In this document: one piece after another, positions 45,653 to 62,993 of the stretch
Layout of the letters: each line of letters begins with the position of its first letter
Position numbering within the stretch: position 1 is the first letter of the stretch
DNA from: Medicago truncatula
Lineage: Eukaryota > Streptophyta > Magnoliopsida > Fabales > Fabaceae
Direction of reading: 5' to 3'
Assembly: GCF_003473485.1 (NCBI RefSeq)
Contig: NC_053048.1
Coordinates: 39,614,755 to 39,678,754, forward strand
DNA length: 64,000 bases
Translations under genes and position numbers: made by a program
The notes under the pieces: generated by a model
What the model was told of the DNA's origin: nothing
What the model saw: the letters and a program-made list of their open reading frames with translations, nothing else
Database searches by the model: none

Positions 45653-45871
45653 AACCAAACCACACTACACGACGTCGTTTCACAGATCCATCCCCAAGAC
45701 ACAGAGCTGGATCCCTCACAAGATCCCAAACAATATCAGGCTCCACCTGCCACCACATCCAACGGTCACGGTCAGATCCGTTACCGATCACTTTCCTCCA
45801 CCGAACTCTCCGCCGTTCAATCCACTTCTCCGCCTTCCGATAACCACTCCTCCGACTCCGAATTCACCAAA
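45653..45871 (+). other. Stop-free in-frame extension upstream of the apyrase ATG
   Basis: After TGA at 45650-45652, 73 sense codons run in frame into the ATG at 45872 with no other ATG. The reading is hydrophilic and Ser/Thr/Gln/Pro-rich, with pieces such as [14 protein letters not shown] and [22 protein letters not shown] at 45707-45709 has G at -3 and G at +4, a fair context for non-AUG initiation. It could equally be an open leader by chance, since the DNA is C-rich and stop-poor. Confidence 0.4.
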
Positions 45872-48800
45872 ATGCTCAAACGTCCAACGCGTCAGGAGTC
45901 ACTCTCCGATAAGATCTACAGATTCCGTGGCACTCTTCTCGTTGTCTCGATCCCTATCCTTCTCATCACGTTTGTTCTTTATATGATGCCGTCGAGCTCG
46001 AATTATGATTCTGCTGGAGATTATGCTCTTCTTAATCGGAAACTTTCGCCGGATAAAAAATCTGGTGGCTCTTATGCTGTTATTTTTGATGCTGGTAGCT
46101 CTGGTAGCCGTGTTCATGTTTTTCATTTTGATCAGAATTTAGATCTTGTTCACATTGGCAAAGATCTTGAACTTTTCGAACAGGTCAACACAATTTTCTC
46201 TGCAATAGGAACATTATCTTATTCGATAAAATAAAAAACACTTTATTAGGAGTTTATTTTTATTTATTCCATAAAATTATTTCATGGTATATGCTAAATA
46301 GTTTATATCTAGATGCAATATTATAGATATACAATTAAGCACAATACGAAAGCAGACAAGCAGACATGTTAGTGTATATCTTTCCATTAGTGCTTTAAAC
46401 GCAGCTTATGTAGTTTTGATTTGTGTTTTGCAGCTTAAACCTGGTTTGAGTGCGTATGCTCAGAAACCGCAGCAAGCAGCAGAATCTCTGGTTTCACTTT
46501 TGGAGAAAGCAGAGGGTGTTGTTCCACGGGAATTGCGATCAAAGACACCAGTTCGAATTGGGGTGTGTGGTTTTGTTTTTTGGCATTGCATTTCTGATTT
46601 GTTTGTGTGTTGTTTTTAGGAAGGAAATTTGAATTGAATTTATGTGGTGATGCAGGCAACTGCAGGTTTAAGGGCTTTGGAAGGGGATGCATCTGATAAG
46701 ATATTGAGAGCGGTAACTATTGCTTTATCTTTCTCAATTTCAGTGGTTTTAGAAGCTGTCCACGTTTTATTGATTTAAATTTCGTTGATGTAAGGTAAGG
46801 GATTTGCTGAAGCACAGAAGCTCCTTTAAATCTGATGCTGATGCGGTTACAGTGTTGGATGGAACACAGGAAGGTGCTTATCAATGGGTATGATTTATGA
46901 ACATAATGCTATCAGTGATTTATTAAAGTTTTCTTATTGCGTGCTCATAGCTCTAGGCTGCCATTCACTAGTATTATATGAATGCATCACAATTAGAATG
47001 CATCCTGACTAGTGGAGAATTGACAAGTTTTTTTATTAACACTGACTGCATTGTTGTTAACTCGGTAGACTAATTTATAGGGAATGCATATTTGAAACTG
47101 TCCCATATCCTTAATAGATTACCTGGTGGCTTTTGCCTTTTGAAAGAATAGGGCCGAACAAATTGTCCTCTTGTGTTGATGAAGTAAGTTTTAGACATAC
47201 TTGTTCATACAGTCTGACTTTTCCCTTCTTTCTATCAATAGTTCTATCCTACCACATCAATCCACTCAATATTAATAGGCCTGATTTATTGGATTTGGAT
47301 CCTCTCATGTTGGAATTTAACATGTGAGAGTTATATTGGTGAATCTCAACATTAAAATCCACTTACATATAGTAATGGTGAGATCACCAACATAACACTA
47401 ATTGTGTTGAATTCCAACACTAGAGGATCTTAATCTTGGTTTATTGATTAATAAAAACACACCTACTATGTTGGCACCCCAACCCTACCACCTATCACTT
47501 GTAACACCCTAAAAATTTGTTAATTAGAGAAAAAAGATAACAAACTTGGGGGACTAAACCAAAACCCAAGGGGAAACCATAACATTTGCCTTATTAAAAA
47601 CCTTACCTGGAAAATCCATTGGGACAAAACCATGTGAAGGGAAGAAAAGTGCAGTGTTTAAACAACAATTAACAAAATCTATATTCCAGAAACCCATTTA
47701 AACAACAATTAACAAAATCTATATTCCAGAAACCCAATTCTATTCCTAGTAGAGGAGTGGTTTCCCACCATTGGTAGGAACTTAAATGAATGCCTAAATT
47801 TGCAAGTCTGTCAGCACTTTGGTTACCTTACCCTCCTGTAAATACGAGACATGATGAAAGTCATCTTGGTGGTGAGAACCATACAATTTCTCCATTGATT
47901 TCTAAGACTCCAAGGAGCACTTGTATGGTTTTTGTAGGTAGATATAGAAGAATTTTATTTTAGATACAGTGATTAATAATAATTATTTTTTCGCTGTATG
48001 CTAAGAATATCTTCTGGGCTCTGGTCAACTTAAAGGTGCTCTTTTAGTTTGAAGAAAGCAGTTAGTAAACATGTTACATTACATAAGTTGGGATGAACGT
48101 GAAGTGACAACTATTAGAGACCACACTGAAACCTTAGATGAACAACACTGTGAAAACTAAGAATATCTTCTTTGTTTACAACTATTAGAGACCACACCGT
48201 AATTAATTAAGTTAATAGTTTAGTCATTACTGAAATTTTATTCTATCAATTTCTTTATTAAAAAAAAGAGCCGGCAAAGTTAAAGATATGCTGTATTTCT
48301 GAAACTGTATTTGGTAGAACAGCCAGGTCAACCATCTTGTGAAGACACAAGATATTTAAAAATATGGTTCAGTTTGATAAGGTTTTACAGTACCATAATA
48401 GTTTCTAAATAGGGATGGGTGATGGCATCACACTGATAACTTCTTTAATTTTTTGTCATAAATGTTTTAAAATAGTGATTTGCAGTACTTTAATAGTTTG
48501 AAAACTGGGATGAATATGAACAACATTAAAAAGATTTATAAAATTTTGAAATCAGGGTGGGCATCATTATCAAAGTTATATATAATATTGATGATATGAA
48601 TTCTGAAGAACGACGTAGAACATGTTGGCTACTTGGCTTGATTCTAGTTCATGATTGTTAGATTCCAAAAAATTTCTTATACTCATAATGCGAAAACAAG
48701 ATATTTAAAAATATGGTTCATTTTGAAAAATGTAAAACATTCAAGTAATTGTTCCACTGGATGAATTTTGGCGTCAACTTAACAATGAAAAGTGCGGATT

Positions 48801-50866
48801 CCTCCGAAGAACTGCATTATGACTTATGAGATTTATGGATGGACATCATTCTTAGTGTTCTCAAATATGGATAATCTCAACTTGATAGATGGACATAGGA
48901 CGTTAGCTTGTTTCCTGCTTCTGATTGTTAGATTCCCAAGATTTGATTATAATTCTACCATAATGCAAGATAAATTTTTACACTGGATAAATTTAATCAG
49001 AATTATTTCAACAATGAAAATTGAAAAGCTTAAGGTTCCCCTGTTTAAATAAAATTCTTTCATATGCTGTTTTTTTTAACATAGTTGAATTTTGTTTTTT
49101 CTATTTGAAGAGGATGATGGTATGAGGACTACTTAGATATATCAGAAAAATACAATTTATTTGAACTCTAAAATCTAATGAATGGCCTTCAGAACACTAG
49201 AAAGTTAGAAATCCTATATTTCCTCTAAAGGTATACTGGATATATTCTCAGGTAGCTTTTCCTAGCTTTCACACCGGTAAATAAAACCTGTTCTGATCAA
49301 ATAGTTTAATAGTTAAAAGCATCAAATATGAACTGCTAGTTATTATAATATCTTAATTATAATTAAAAATTTTGTGTGTTCTTGCTTCTAAGAGTAAAGA
49401 GCTGATGCAGTATTTTGTTTGTGTTACCTTGTCTCTTGTTTTTTTTAGGTTACAATTAACTATCTATTAGGAAACTTGGGAAAAGATTATTCAAAGACCG
49501 TTGGGGTAGTTGATCTTGGAGGTGGATCTGTTCAAATGGCATATGCCATCTCTGAGTCTGAGGCTGCCATGGCTCCACAAGTAATGGATGGAGAGGATCC
49601 ATATGTCAAGGAGATGTTCCTCAGGGGAAGAAAATATTACCTCTATGTTCACAGGTTTTTCTACTTGATATGCTTGTGTATAATGTCATTTCTTTTCTTT
49701 GTTTACAGCCTTTAATACTAATAGCATTAACTCATGGACCTGGACTTGTTAATAAAAAAAAAAACTCATGGACCTGGATGCAGAGATTTTAATACAGCCT
49801 TTAATACTTACACTTTGCAGTCATAGATATCTTTTAATAGACTAATAGATTTTCTACTTCTTGCGCTCAGTTACTTGCGCTATGGTTTACTAGCAGCTCG
49901 TGCAGAGATTTTAAAGGTTGCCGGTGATGCTGAAAACCCGTGTATCTTATCTGGCTCTGATGGTAATTACAACTTCTCCTTTCTGTATGCCCGCCAGCCG
50001 GCACTATTTTGATTGAGTTGCATTTCATCTCTTTTGATTATCCCTTTCATTAGTTGATACGAAAAAAGAGTACCAAATAATTATACTTTTTATATGCTTT
50101 TTCTTCATGTCTTAAAATTCTGATGACAAGCGGATTTTTTAAAATTCTTAGGAACTTACAAATATGGAGGAAAGTCATTTAAGGCTTCATCTTCTGGAGC
50201 AAGCTTAAATGAATGCAAAAGTGTAGCTCACAAGGCTCTCAAAGTCAACGAGTCAACATGTACACACATGAAGTGCACTTTTGGTGGGATATGGAATGGT
50301 GGAGGTGGGGATGGACAGAAAAACCTATTTGTTGCCTCATTTTTCTTTGACCGGGCTGCCGAGGTATTTATTTTTTTCATTTAACACTTCTTGGAATAAT
50401 TGACAGAATTGCTTCTAATTCTACTGCATTGTCAATCTTATCACATTACTTGTTCACAGGCTGGTTTTGTTGATCCAAACTCACCAGTTGCAATAGTTCG
50501 TCCTGCGGATTTTGAGGATGCTGCCAAGCAGGCTTGCCAAACAAAACTCGAGAATGCCAAATCCACTTATCCACGAGTTGAAGAGGGGAACCTTCCATAT
50601 CTTTGCATGGATCTTGTATACCAGTATACATTGCTTGTTGATGGGTTTGGTAGGTTCTATTCCAAAGTTTGGATAGTTTATACATGACGGTGTTTCTACG
50701 AACTCTGAGTAACTTACTATCTTCCTACGCTTATTGCTTTCACTTGTTTGCAGGCATATATCCATGGCAAGAGATTACATTGGTAAAGAAAGTTAAATAT
50801 GATGATGCCCTTGTCGAGGCAGCTTGGCCGCTAGGAAGTGCCATTGAAGCTGTATCATCTACGTAA
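45872..50866 (+). CDS. Apyrase (NTPDase), membrane-anchored Golgi/endomembrane type
   Basis: GDA1/CD39-family nucleoside di/triphosphate phosphohydrolase, similar to Arabidopsis APY1/APY2. Nine exons: 45872-46183, 46434-46562, 46656-46712, 46795-46887, 49449-49654, 49871-49962, 50152-50363, 50460-50649, 50754-50866; 467 residues (APY1 has 471). A single N-terminal membrane anchor (about 20-39, [19 protein letters not shown]) follows a short basic cytosolic stretch. All five apyrase conserved regions are intact: [10 protein letters not shown] (71-80), ATAGLR (148-153), LDGTQEG (187-193), [11 protein letters not shown] (216-226) and [12 protein letters not shown]. The ATG aligns with the APY1 start, but 73 stop-free in-frame codons precede it. 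Intron 4 (2.6 kb) holds LINE and MITE debris. Confidence 0.95.
46888..49448. other. Large intron 4 of the first apyrase gene with repeat debris
   Basis: It contains a small inverted-repeat element at 47284-47440 (GGATCCTCTCATGTTGG end and its inverse). At 47500-47930 there is a minus-strand LINE RNase H scrap reading like [12 protein letters not shown] near 47800. A perfect 40-base tandem repeat lies at 47657-47696 and 47697-47736. Diverged short repeats (CAACTATTAGAGACCACAC at about 48109 and 48180) follow. No gene. Confidence 0.6.
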
Positions 50867-52151
50867 CAGGACCGATTTCATGAGTTAGGTTACTCATCCA
50901 AAATCTTGGAGCATGAAATTTGTGGCGAAACACTGCCTGTCATTCATGGTGATCAGAAATTACTTCAGGCAAAATTGGAATTGGATATGGGTCTATTTTT
51001 CAGGAATAACGAGAGATTATAGCTTCATTATTTTTCATACGTAATTAATTCACAATATATCTGATTTACAGCTCTGGCAGATTCATTCGATTCATTAAGT
51101 GCATCTATATATCTTGTCTGGAAAGATGAACAAAATGGTGATGCTTACACCATTTCATTTTTGTTTAAATGTTTTCGTTCGTGATTATAGTTAATCCTTT
51201 ATTTCTTCTCGTCTTGTTGTGGCATCTGGGACTAATGATTTTGGTAACTCTTACTTGTGAATATAGTCAATTGTGGATGAGTTCATGTTAATAACTCAAC
51301 TTATTTTGAGATTCTTGCATAGAAATCTAAAGGAAAATTTATTAATGGTAATCAAAATTTCAAATATTTTGATCGATTTTTGTATGTACTAATTCAAAAC
51401 TGTCTTAGTAAAGCATGTCCATGCCTGTTAAAGTATAGGGAAAGCAAATGATAATAATGTTTAATGATTGTTTGGAGTTTGGACGATATGACAATGTGAA
51501 TGATGTTTAATGATTGATGATGATGTGGGTATAACTTGACTCAATTTGTAATCTATTGATAAAACAAACTTATGTTAATCTGGTGTTCAGTAATTTTTAT
51601 TTCTTGAGGAGCTGATGATTCAATATTTATCAATAGTATTATACATATATGGGATTTTTTTTATTTTTTTTTGTTGAGAAAACATATATGGTAAATGTTA
51701 ACTTGTGATATTTCTTCTTTTGGTTTTCTTAACATGTATTCTAAGGGCACAAGTTAACACTATCCGTTTAGTATTGTATTTAACATTAAGGGCACTTGTT
51801 AAGTTAAAAATGGAGATAAGTGATAAATTCAAGGTTAAAAAATCAATTTCTAAAATTTAGAGTTGTTGAATACATCATTTCTAATATAGTGGATTTTTAG
51901 ACACTTGTTAGCATTTCCATAATATTCTTCATTGTATTTTATGTAACATTAAAATTAAAACGTTTCCTTCGAAAAAAATTAAAATGTTGCTTAAAAAAAT
52001 TGTTGACATAAACTTCTTTCAACCAGGTGAGCAAGTTTTAAGAATATTTGCTGTGGGCGTTAACTCTGAAAACTAAATAAATGAAGGATTAAAGTTGAAT
52101 AATATTTTTTTTACGTAGAGATTAAAAATAGTTTCAATATATTAAAATGTA
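50867..52151. other. Apyrase 3' UTR and spacer with MITE remnants
   Basis: The 3' UTR occupies the first few hundred bases. At 51690-51925 two partly overlapping elements carry the GCACTTGTTA/AAGGGCAC family ends. No gene seen. Confidence 0.5.
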
Positions 52152-52290
52152 CCTCTTTGATCCTATTTACAAAAAACAATTGATTTTTTAGAATAATTTA
52201 TGTATCTTATTTAGATTCTTGATTAGAAACATAAATTGTCCAATGTATCTAAAAAATCAACTTTTTTTTTATAAATATGAGCGGAAGGAG
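52152..52290. mobile_element. Stowaway-like MITE, TA flanks
   Basis: The left end CCTCTTTGATCCTATTTAC and the right end ATAAATATGAGCGGAAGGAG are inverted repeats, with inner TTGATTTTTTAGA matching its inverse. TA lies at 52150-52151 and 52291-52292. It is located about 340 bases upstream of the PPR gene start. Confidence 0.7.
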
Positions 52291-52633
52291 TACACTATTT
52301 TAGAACTAAACCCTTGTGCCTATTTTGTTTTTGAAGGACCTTACTTGTGCCTATATGTCTAAAATAAGAACATTTAAGAATTGAACCGGATATCAAACCA
52401 ATTAAGTCTTTGAGTTATAATTCAACTACTTTAAACTATTCGAGCTGTGAAATGTGATGACCGTGTTTACACTTTTTTCCCTTTCCTTGTGTAAATTACA
52501 TCACTTAACGCTTCAACTTTACTTCTCTCTGAGTCATTTTCACAAACACCTTTGCCTACAAACTTAAAATAATTCGGTAATCATACTCTTCCGCTCTATC
52601 CAATTTCAAAATTGATTTCATTATCTTTATATC

Positions 52634-54391
52634 ATGATCAGAATCAGATCTAACTTATCTGTTTTTTCTATTGCTCTATTACGCATAAGGCATAACGCAA
52701 TCACTGTTAATCACTGTGATATAGTTCACAAGCCTCTTATGAATGCTTCTTTCAATGCTTTTAATTCTTCAAATTATTACACTTTTTTCGCTCCACCGAA
52801 ATTTAGTTTTTCAGTTAGGTTCTTTTCTGCTGAATCCTCAAGTGACGATGACTATAATGAAGATGACGGTGATGATGATCATGATAAGAATAGTAGTCAG
52901 TTACATTTAAGGGATGATGGTTTTGTCAAAGATGTTAAGACCATTTTGGATATAATTCACAAACCGGGTTCTGGGCCCTATGAAATTAAGCAGAAGCTTG
53001 AGGATTGTAATGTTAAAGCATCATCGGAGTTGGTTGTGGAGGTTCTTTCGAGGGTTCGCAATGACTGGGAAGCAGCTTTCACTTTTTTCTTGTGGGCTGG
53101 AAAGCAACCGGGGTATGATCATTCGGTTCGCGAATATCATTCAATGATATCTGTTCTTGGTAAAATGAGGAGGTTTGATACTGCTTGGGCCTTAGTTGAA
53201 GAAATGAGAAGAGGAAAAACTGGTGAATCTATTGTTACCCCACAAACTCTTTTGATTATGATAAGGAAATACTGCGCTGTTCATGATGTTGGTAGGGCTA
53301 TAAACACTTTCTACGCTTTTAAGCGGTTTAATTTTCAAGTTGGATTGTACGAGTTTCAAGGCCTTCTTTCTGCGCTTTGTCGGTACAAGAATGTGCAGGA
53401 TGCTGAGCATTTACTGTTCTGTAATAAGAATGTTTTCCCACTTGACACCAAAAGCTTTAACATCATTCTTAATGGATGGTGCAATTTGATTGTTAGCGCG
53501 CGTAATGCAGAGAGGATCTGGGAGGAGATGAGTAAGAGACGAATCCAACACGATGTTGTCTCGTATGCAAGTATCATATCTTGCTATTCAAAGTCTTCTA
53601 AACTTTATAGGGTGCTCCAGCTGTTTGAACAAATGAAGAAAAGGAATATCACTCCTGATAGGAAGGTTTATAATGCAGTCATTTTTTCTCTTGCGAAGAA
53701 TAGGATGGTGAAAGAAGCTGTAAATCTTATTATAAAAATGGAAGATAACAATGTTACTCCGGATGCTATTACTTACAACTCCCTGATCAAACCTCTCTGC
53801 AAAGCCCGCAAAATTGATGAAGCAAAAGAAATTTTCAATGTGATGTTGGAGCGAGGCATATCCCCGTCCATTCGGACTTTTCATGCTTTCTTCCGAATAT
53901 TAAGAGTCAAGGAAGAAGTATTTGAGCTTTTGGACAAAATGAAAGAGCTAGGGTGCAACCCAACTATCGAGACATATATAATGTTGATAAGAAAGTTTTG
54001 CCGGTGGCGCCAGCTTGATGAAGTCAAAAGGATATGGAATGCAATGAGGGAAGATGGAATTGGCCATGATCGTAGCTCGTATATTGTACTGATTCATGGT
54101 CTGTTTCTGAATTGTAAGGTGGAGGAAGCATACAAATATTATATAGAGATGCAAGAGAAAGGTTTTCTCCCTGAACCAAAGACAGAAAGTATGCTTCAGG
54201 CATGGCTTTCTGGGAGACAAGTAACAGACAGCCAGGCAACAGATCTAGAACACAATCAATTGGAACATGGTGGTCTTAAAAAGAGTGTCAAACCTATACA
54301 AAGTAAATTTGATAGGGAAAAGGATTTTCTTCGCGAACCCGAGACCAGAAGTGTATCAAGAGAAGGAGGCTTTTCTTTCTGGGAGAAGTAA
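52634..54391 (+). CDS. P-class pentatricopeptide repeat protein, probably mitochondrial
   Basis: Single-exon gene for a 585-residue PPR protein. Such proteins bind organellar RNA by one repeat per base and act in RNA stability, splicing or translation. The N-terminus (1-60) is rich in Arg, Ser, Asn and Phe and lacks acidic residues, like a mitochondrial presequence. An acidic run (about 70-86, DDDYNEDDGDDDHD) follows. Repeats of the 35-residue P type run from about 167 to 515, for example VVSYASIISCYSKSSKLYRV, ITYNSLIKPLCKARKIDEA and ETYIMLIRKFCRWRQLDEV. There is no E or DYW editing domain. The C-terminal 60 residues are charged and not repeat-like. The ATG at 52634 is the first in frame. The RNA target cannot be read from sequence. 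Confidence 0.93.
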   Translation: MIRIRSNLSVFSIALLRIRHNAITVNHCDIVHKPLMNASFNAFNSSNYYTFFAPPKFSFSVRFFSAESSSDDDYNEDDGDDDHDKNSSQLHLRDDGFVKDVKTILDIIHKPGSGPYEIKQKLEDCNVKASSELVVEVLSRVRNDWEAAFTFFLWAGKQPGYDHSVREYHSMISVLGKMRRFDTAWALVEEMRRGKTGESIVTPQTLLIMIRKYCAVHDVGRAINTFYAFKRFNFQVGLYEFQGLLSALCRYKNVQDAEHLLFCNKNVFPLDTKSFNIILNGWCNLIVSARNAERIWEEMSKRRIQHDVVSYASIISCYSKSSKLYRVLQLFEQMKKRNITPDRKVYNAVIFSLAKNRMVKEAVNLIIKMEDNNVTPDAITYNSLIKPLCKARKIDEAKEIFNVMLERGISPSIRTFHAFFRILRVKEEVFELLDKMKELGCNPTIETYIMLIRKFCRWRQLDEVKRIWNAMREDGIGHDRSSYIVLIHGLFLNCKVEEAYKYYIEMQEKGFLPEPKTESMLQAWLSGRQVTDSQATDLEHNQLEHGGLKKSVKPIQSKFDREKDFLREPETRSVSREGGFSFWEK

Positions 54392-55380
54392 ATCGCTATC
54401 CAACAAGAGGTTAATTTGCATTTCCTTTGTCTACGATGAAGGCAACGCTTGTTGGTCACTATACTTTTCAAATTTATTGAATGCTCCAAACAGGTGCTTG
54501 GCATGCACTTTTGTTATTGTCTATTCAGACTTCAACTGCCTTGCCTTAAACAAGAGCTGCAAGATGGATGCAACTTTTAAAAAAACATAGGTTTGTTAAT
54601 TGTTACAAAATTGGAAACTTTTGGTTAATTTGTAGTGATATAGTCATTGTACTGGTTGACCTTGGGGGTTTGTTGTAATACAGGAGCTGAATTTAGGTGC
54701 TTATATGTAACTTTAAGCGCATCACCAAAGGTAGAATCAGTTTAGAGTTCTTAACTTATTTTTAGTTAGCTCTACAATGCTTCATCAATACTATGAACAT
54801 TTGCATCTTTTCACTTTAATGGTGCAACTCTTTAAGAGCTTAAAAATGTTTTACAATTGCAAGTTATTTCAAATATTTGTGTTTTAAAATGACACATTCT
54901 TTTGATAGTTAAGAACCAGTTCTTACATGTAGCATATGTGTTATCCACCTCCAATAGTAGAACTTGTAAGAACTGTTTTATCTCTATGAACCCTACTAAC
55001 AAGTAACAATTTCCATTGGAGATAAATTCCAAACAAGTGGAGCTAGAAACTTAAACTTCTGCTATGATGCTTTTGATTGCCGTTTAATAATGTCAATTGA
55101 TAGTTAGCACCGATATGAAGTAAAATAAACTAGCATATACCAAAGGAATTTATTAACCATGATGCTGTAGTAAAATCTTAATATACACCTCGATTTAGAT
55201 TGCGATTATTATTTTTCACCATCCTTCAACTCTTGATACCTTGAAGCATCGAAACTTTACCAACATATGTCATATCAGCAAGCATGAAAGATATGATACA
55301 AAAGTTTCAGAAATTACCAACACCAAAGCTGCCCAAAGAGCTGAATAAGGCAGCCGAAATTGGAAAGCCAAACACCAAAC
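54392..55380. other. PPR 3' UTR and spacer
   Basis: No further gene seen. The sequence just after the stop is unique and could be UTR up to about 54750. Confidence 0.5.
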
Positions 55381-57080
55381 TGAAAAGATGACTAGTTTGA
55401 CAAAGAATGATAAACAAATATGCAAACAATAAGCCTCATCAAAGGCGAGAGGCCAATTAATTGTCGAGAAACACAGCCCATACCTCGCGATACCTTGATA
55501 CGCCAGCAGCAAAACTCCCGAAACAGATGTGATGCCAAGATGAAACAATCCACACCAGAGAAATAGCACACCTGAAACAACACCAAAATCCGTCCAAAGA
55601 ATAAATTAAGATAACATGTCACAACAAGATTGGCACCTTAGATCCAAAGTGATACTTGGAAATCCATACTCCTTGACATTACACCAAATGAAATGAAGTT
55701 AACAAAGAATGCTAAACAGATATGCAAACAACAGCCTCCTCAAAGGTGATAGTCCAATTATTGACAAACACGGCCAGAATGTCGCGATACATAGCCTCGC
55801 CAACAACAAACTTCCGAAACAACTACGTTGCGAAGATGGGACAAATGAAGCCAAAGAAATAACTCCAATCCATTGAGCCACCCCACATAAGTCTTTTAGG
55901 TTTCTGCTGAAACTGTACACCGAAACTGAAAATATAAAATTCAATACACCACAGAAAGAGCCAAAACAGATATGAATGAATAAATCAATGAAAATCCTGA
56001 CAAAATACTCTCACTTTATATCCTATATTATGTATGAACCACTCAATAATCCTCCCACTAATTGTCACTCCTCTCTTGGTTAGCAAATCAGCAGAATTGT
56101 TGGCTTCCCTGTTCACTCCTCTCTTTTGTATTTTCTGTCAAAAAAAAAAACTTTTGTATTTACGTACTTCCGCAATAGCTGAAGCTCCATTTGAATCAAT
56201 GTAGCATGTCTTAAAACTTAATGTATTAAACTTTATATGGAGGGTATTCTTCCATTGGATGGATTTGCTTCCAGGTAATTGTAATGAAATACTACTGGCT
56301 TTATACTATCGAAATCTTTAGTCTTAATTGCCACATGTTGATTCTTATCAAAGTGGTTTCTGAAAGAATTTGCGGATTCAGGCGGCATTTAGTCTGTGGT
56401 TCTTGCACTTGCTTGATGAGTTTATGATTTTTTTATTTGGTTGTAATTTTTTTTTTCCTGCTTTCATAGCAATGCATGGTTTTGTCAAATGCAATGGTTT
56501 GTAGACCTAATTGATGTGTGTTGTGCAAGAAACGAAGTAAGGAAGTACAAGTGTGTCACTCCTTGGTGTATATGTAAAGTTCTAATCATCGATTATTTTG
56601 TACATGCTGCTGGTCTTTCAAATTCTTCTTCCATGAAAAGTCCATTTGGGATTGAAATCAGTTTGGATATTGTTTGAAAATTTATAAGCGATTTAATTTG
56701 AGCATGCTGCCATTTATCATACACCACTAAAGCTCTTGATAATATATACGACACATTTTCATCGAGTATCTAATGCCAAAACCTTAAGTTTCTACTTTGC
56801 AAGAAAATTCCAAAGTTTCACATTAGCAACATCCAAAGTTTACAACATGCCAAAGAAGTCTGCAATGCAATTGATGCTATTAGAACAGTGATTTACAGCA
56901 ACATATGAGTCATTTCTTGTCCATATATCCTTAGCTAACTCACATGTAACAACAGACATGCACGCAAATTTCAAATGATTTCTGCAGTTTACACATGAGG
57001 TTCTAGTAGGTAAGCACCCTTTTAGTAATTGGAAATTACTAGCGCTGCTAGTGCTAATTCCACCTCTTGAAAACAACTAC
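55381..57080 (-). pseudogene. LINE remnants (RNase H and zf-RVT scraps), with a tandem repeat
   Basis: On the minus strand, 56840-57076 reads QLLKGCLPTRTSCVNCRNHL to CELAKDIW, a zf-RVT domain remnant. Near 56040-56110 the frame gives REANNSADLLTKRGV, the end of an RNase H domain. At 55388-55571 and 55698-55873 two imperfect copies of one segment (around TATGCAAACAA, CTCATCAAAGG/CTCCTCAAAGG and CGCGATAC) stand in tandem, probably LINE 3' sequence. Nothing is intact. Confidence 0.65.
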
Positions 57081-62066
<4,986 letters not shown>

Positions 62067-62309
62067 ACTTTTGGATGTTACTACAAGATGTTCCAGCACT
62101 AGAAGGCAATTCTGCGTAAAATGAAATAAATTAAGTCCGACATGTTTTTTCTATTGAGAAAGTTTATTTTCAATATTAATTTGTGTTGTTTATGAGAATA
62201 TGACGTTGAGAATATCCCTGCATATATGCAAGTTTAGAATATACCTTTCAATTTGAAATTCAACTCAGGACTTAAATTTCTAAAAGATCAAGATTGACAG
62301 ATTTACGAT

Positions 62310-62990
62310 CACTACTACAGAAATGACATTTCACATTAGTGGAATTCGACTTTTCAAATCGGATCCCACCCGATGTAACTAAAGGTGATGTTGTATGTCC
62401 ACCCCATTTCACATCGGGTATTTGCCCGATGTGAAATATGCTTTTGCACATCGGGTTCTTTAGCCTTGATGTGATAAGTGTCGTTAAGAGCAGCACATAA
62501 GGGTTTTCACTACGGCGAGACGGTGAGAACAATGGCGAGAACGACATCGATTGAGTGAAAACGACAACCCAATTGGGTGAAACGTTGAGAATGACGACGA
62601 TTTTATGAGTGAGAACAATGGCTTTCAATGAGTGAGATTATTAGCAGAAGATGAGTATTAACGCGATTGAAACGTGAAGGTTAAGAGAAAGGGGATCTCA
62701 AAGGTGAAAGGGGATCTGAGATCTACAAGAAACGTTTTCTATTGGTTAAGAGAAGTTTAGTCAAAATTGCGAAATTGCCACCGCTTTTGTTTTCCCCTCA
62801 TTTAAAAAATCCACCGAAGGGAAATGTTATCGGTTATTTAGTTTTACCCTCAGCTACTTGGGTCCACGGATGTGAAAGATAAATCCAACTTCAACAAAAT
62901 TTCAAAAATGCCACCGTGCTAGCTTTCCCTTTAGCTACTTTGTCCAATGATGTGAAATCCCTATTGTGAAATGTATATTTTCTAGTAGTG
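62310..62990. mobile_element. Non-autonomous CACTA (En/Spm-like) element, GAT target duplication
   Basis: It begins CACTACTACAGAAATGACAT and ends ATGTATATTTTCTAGTAGTG, so both ends start CACTACTA. Exact 3-bp GAT copies flank it (62307-62309 and 62991-62993), the hallmark of CACTA elements. The subterminal region repeats TTTCACAT and CACATCGGG in both orientations (for example CATCGGGTATTTGCCCGATG). 681 bp, no transposase. The 118-codon minus-strand frame inside is not a known protein. Confidence 0.9.
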
Positions 62991-62993
62991 GAT

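Noticed and set aside
53192..54504. Several antisense frames of 70-98 codons over the PPR gene
   Set aside because: Shadows of the intact 585-codon PPR frame.
62272..62628. Minus-strand frame of 118 codons
   Set aside because: It crosses the end of the CACTA element and has no similarity to transposase or other proteins I know.
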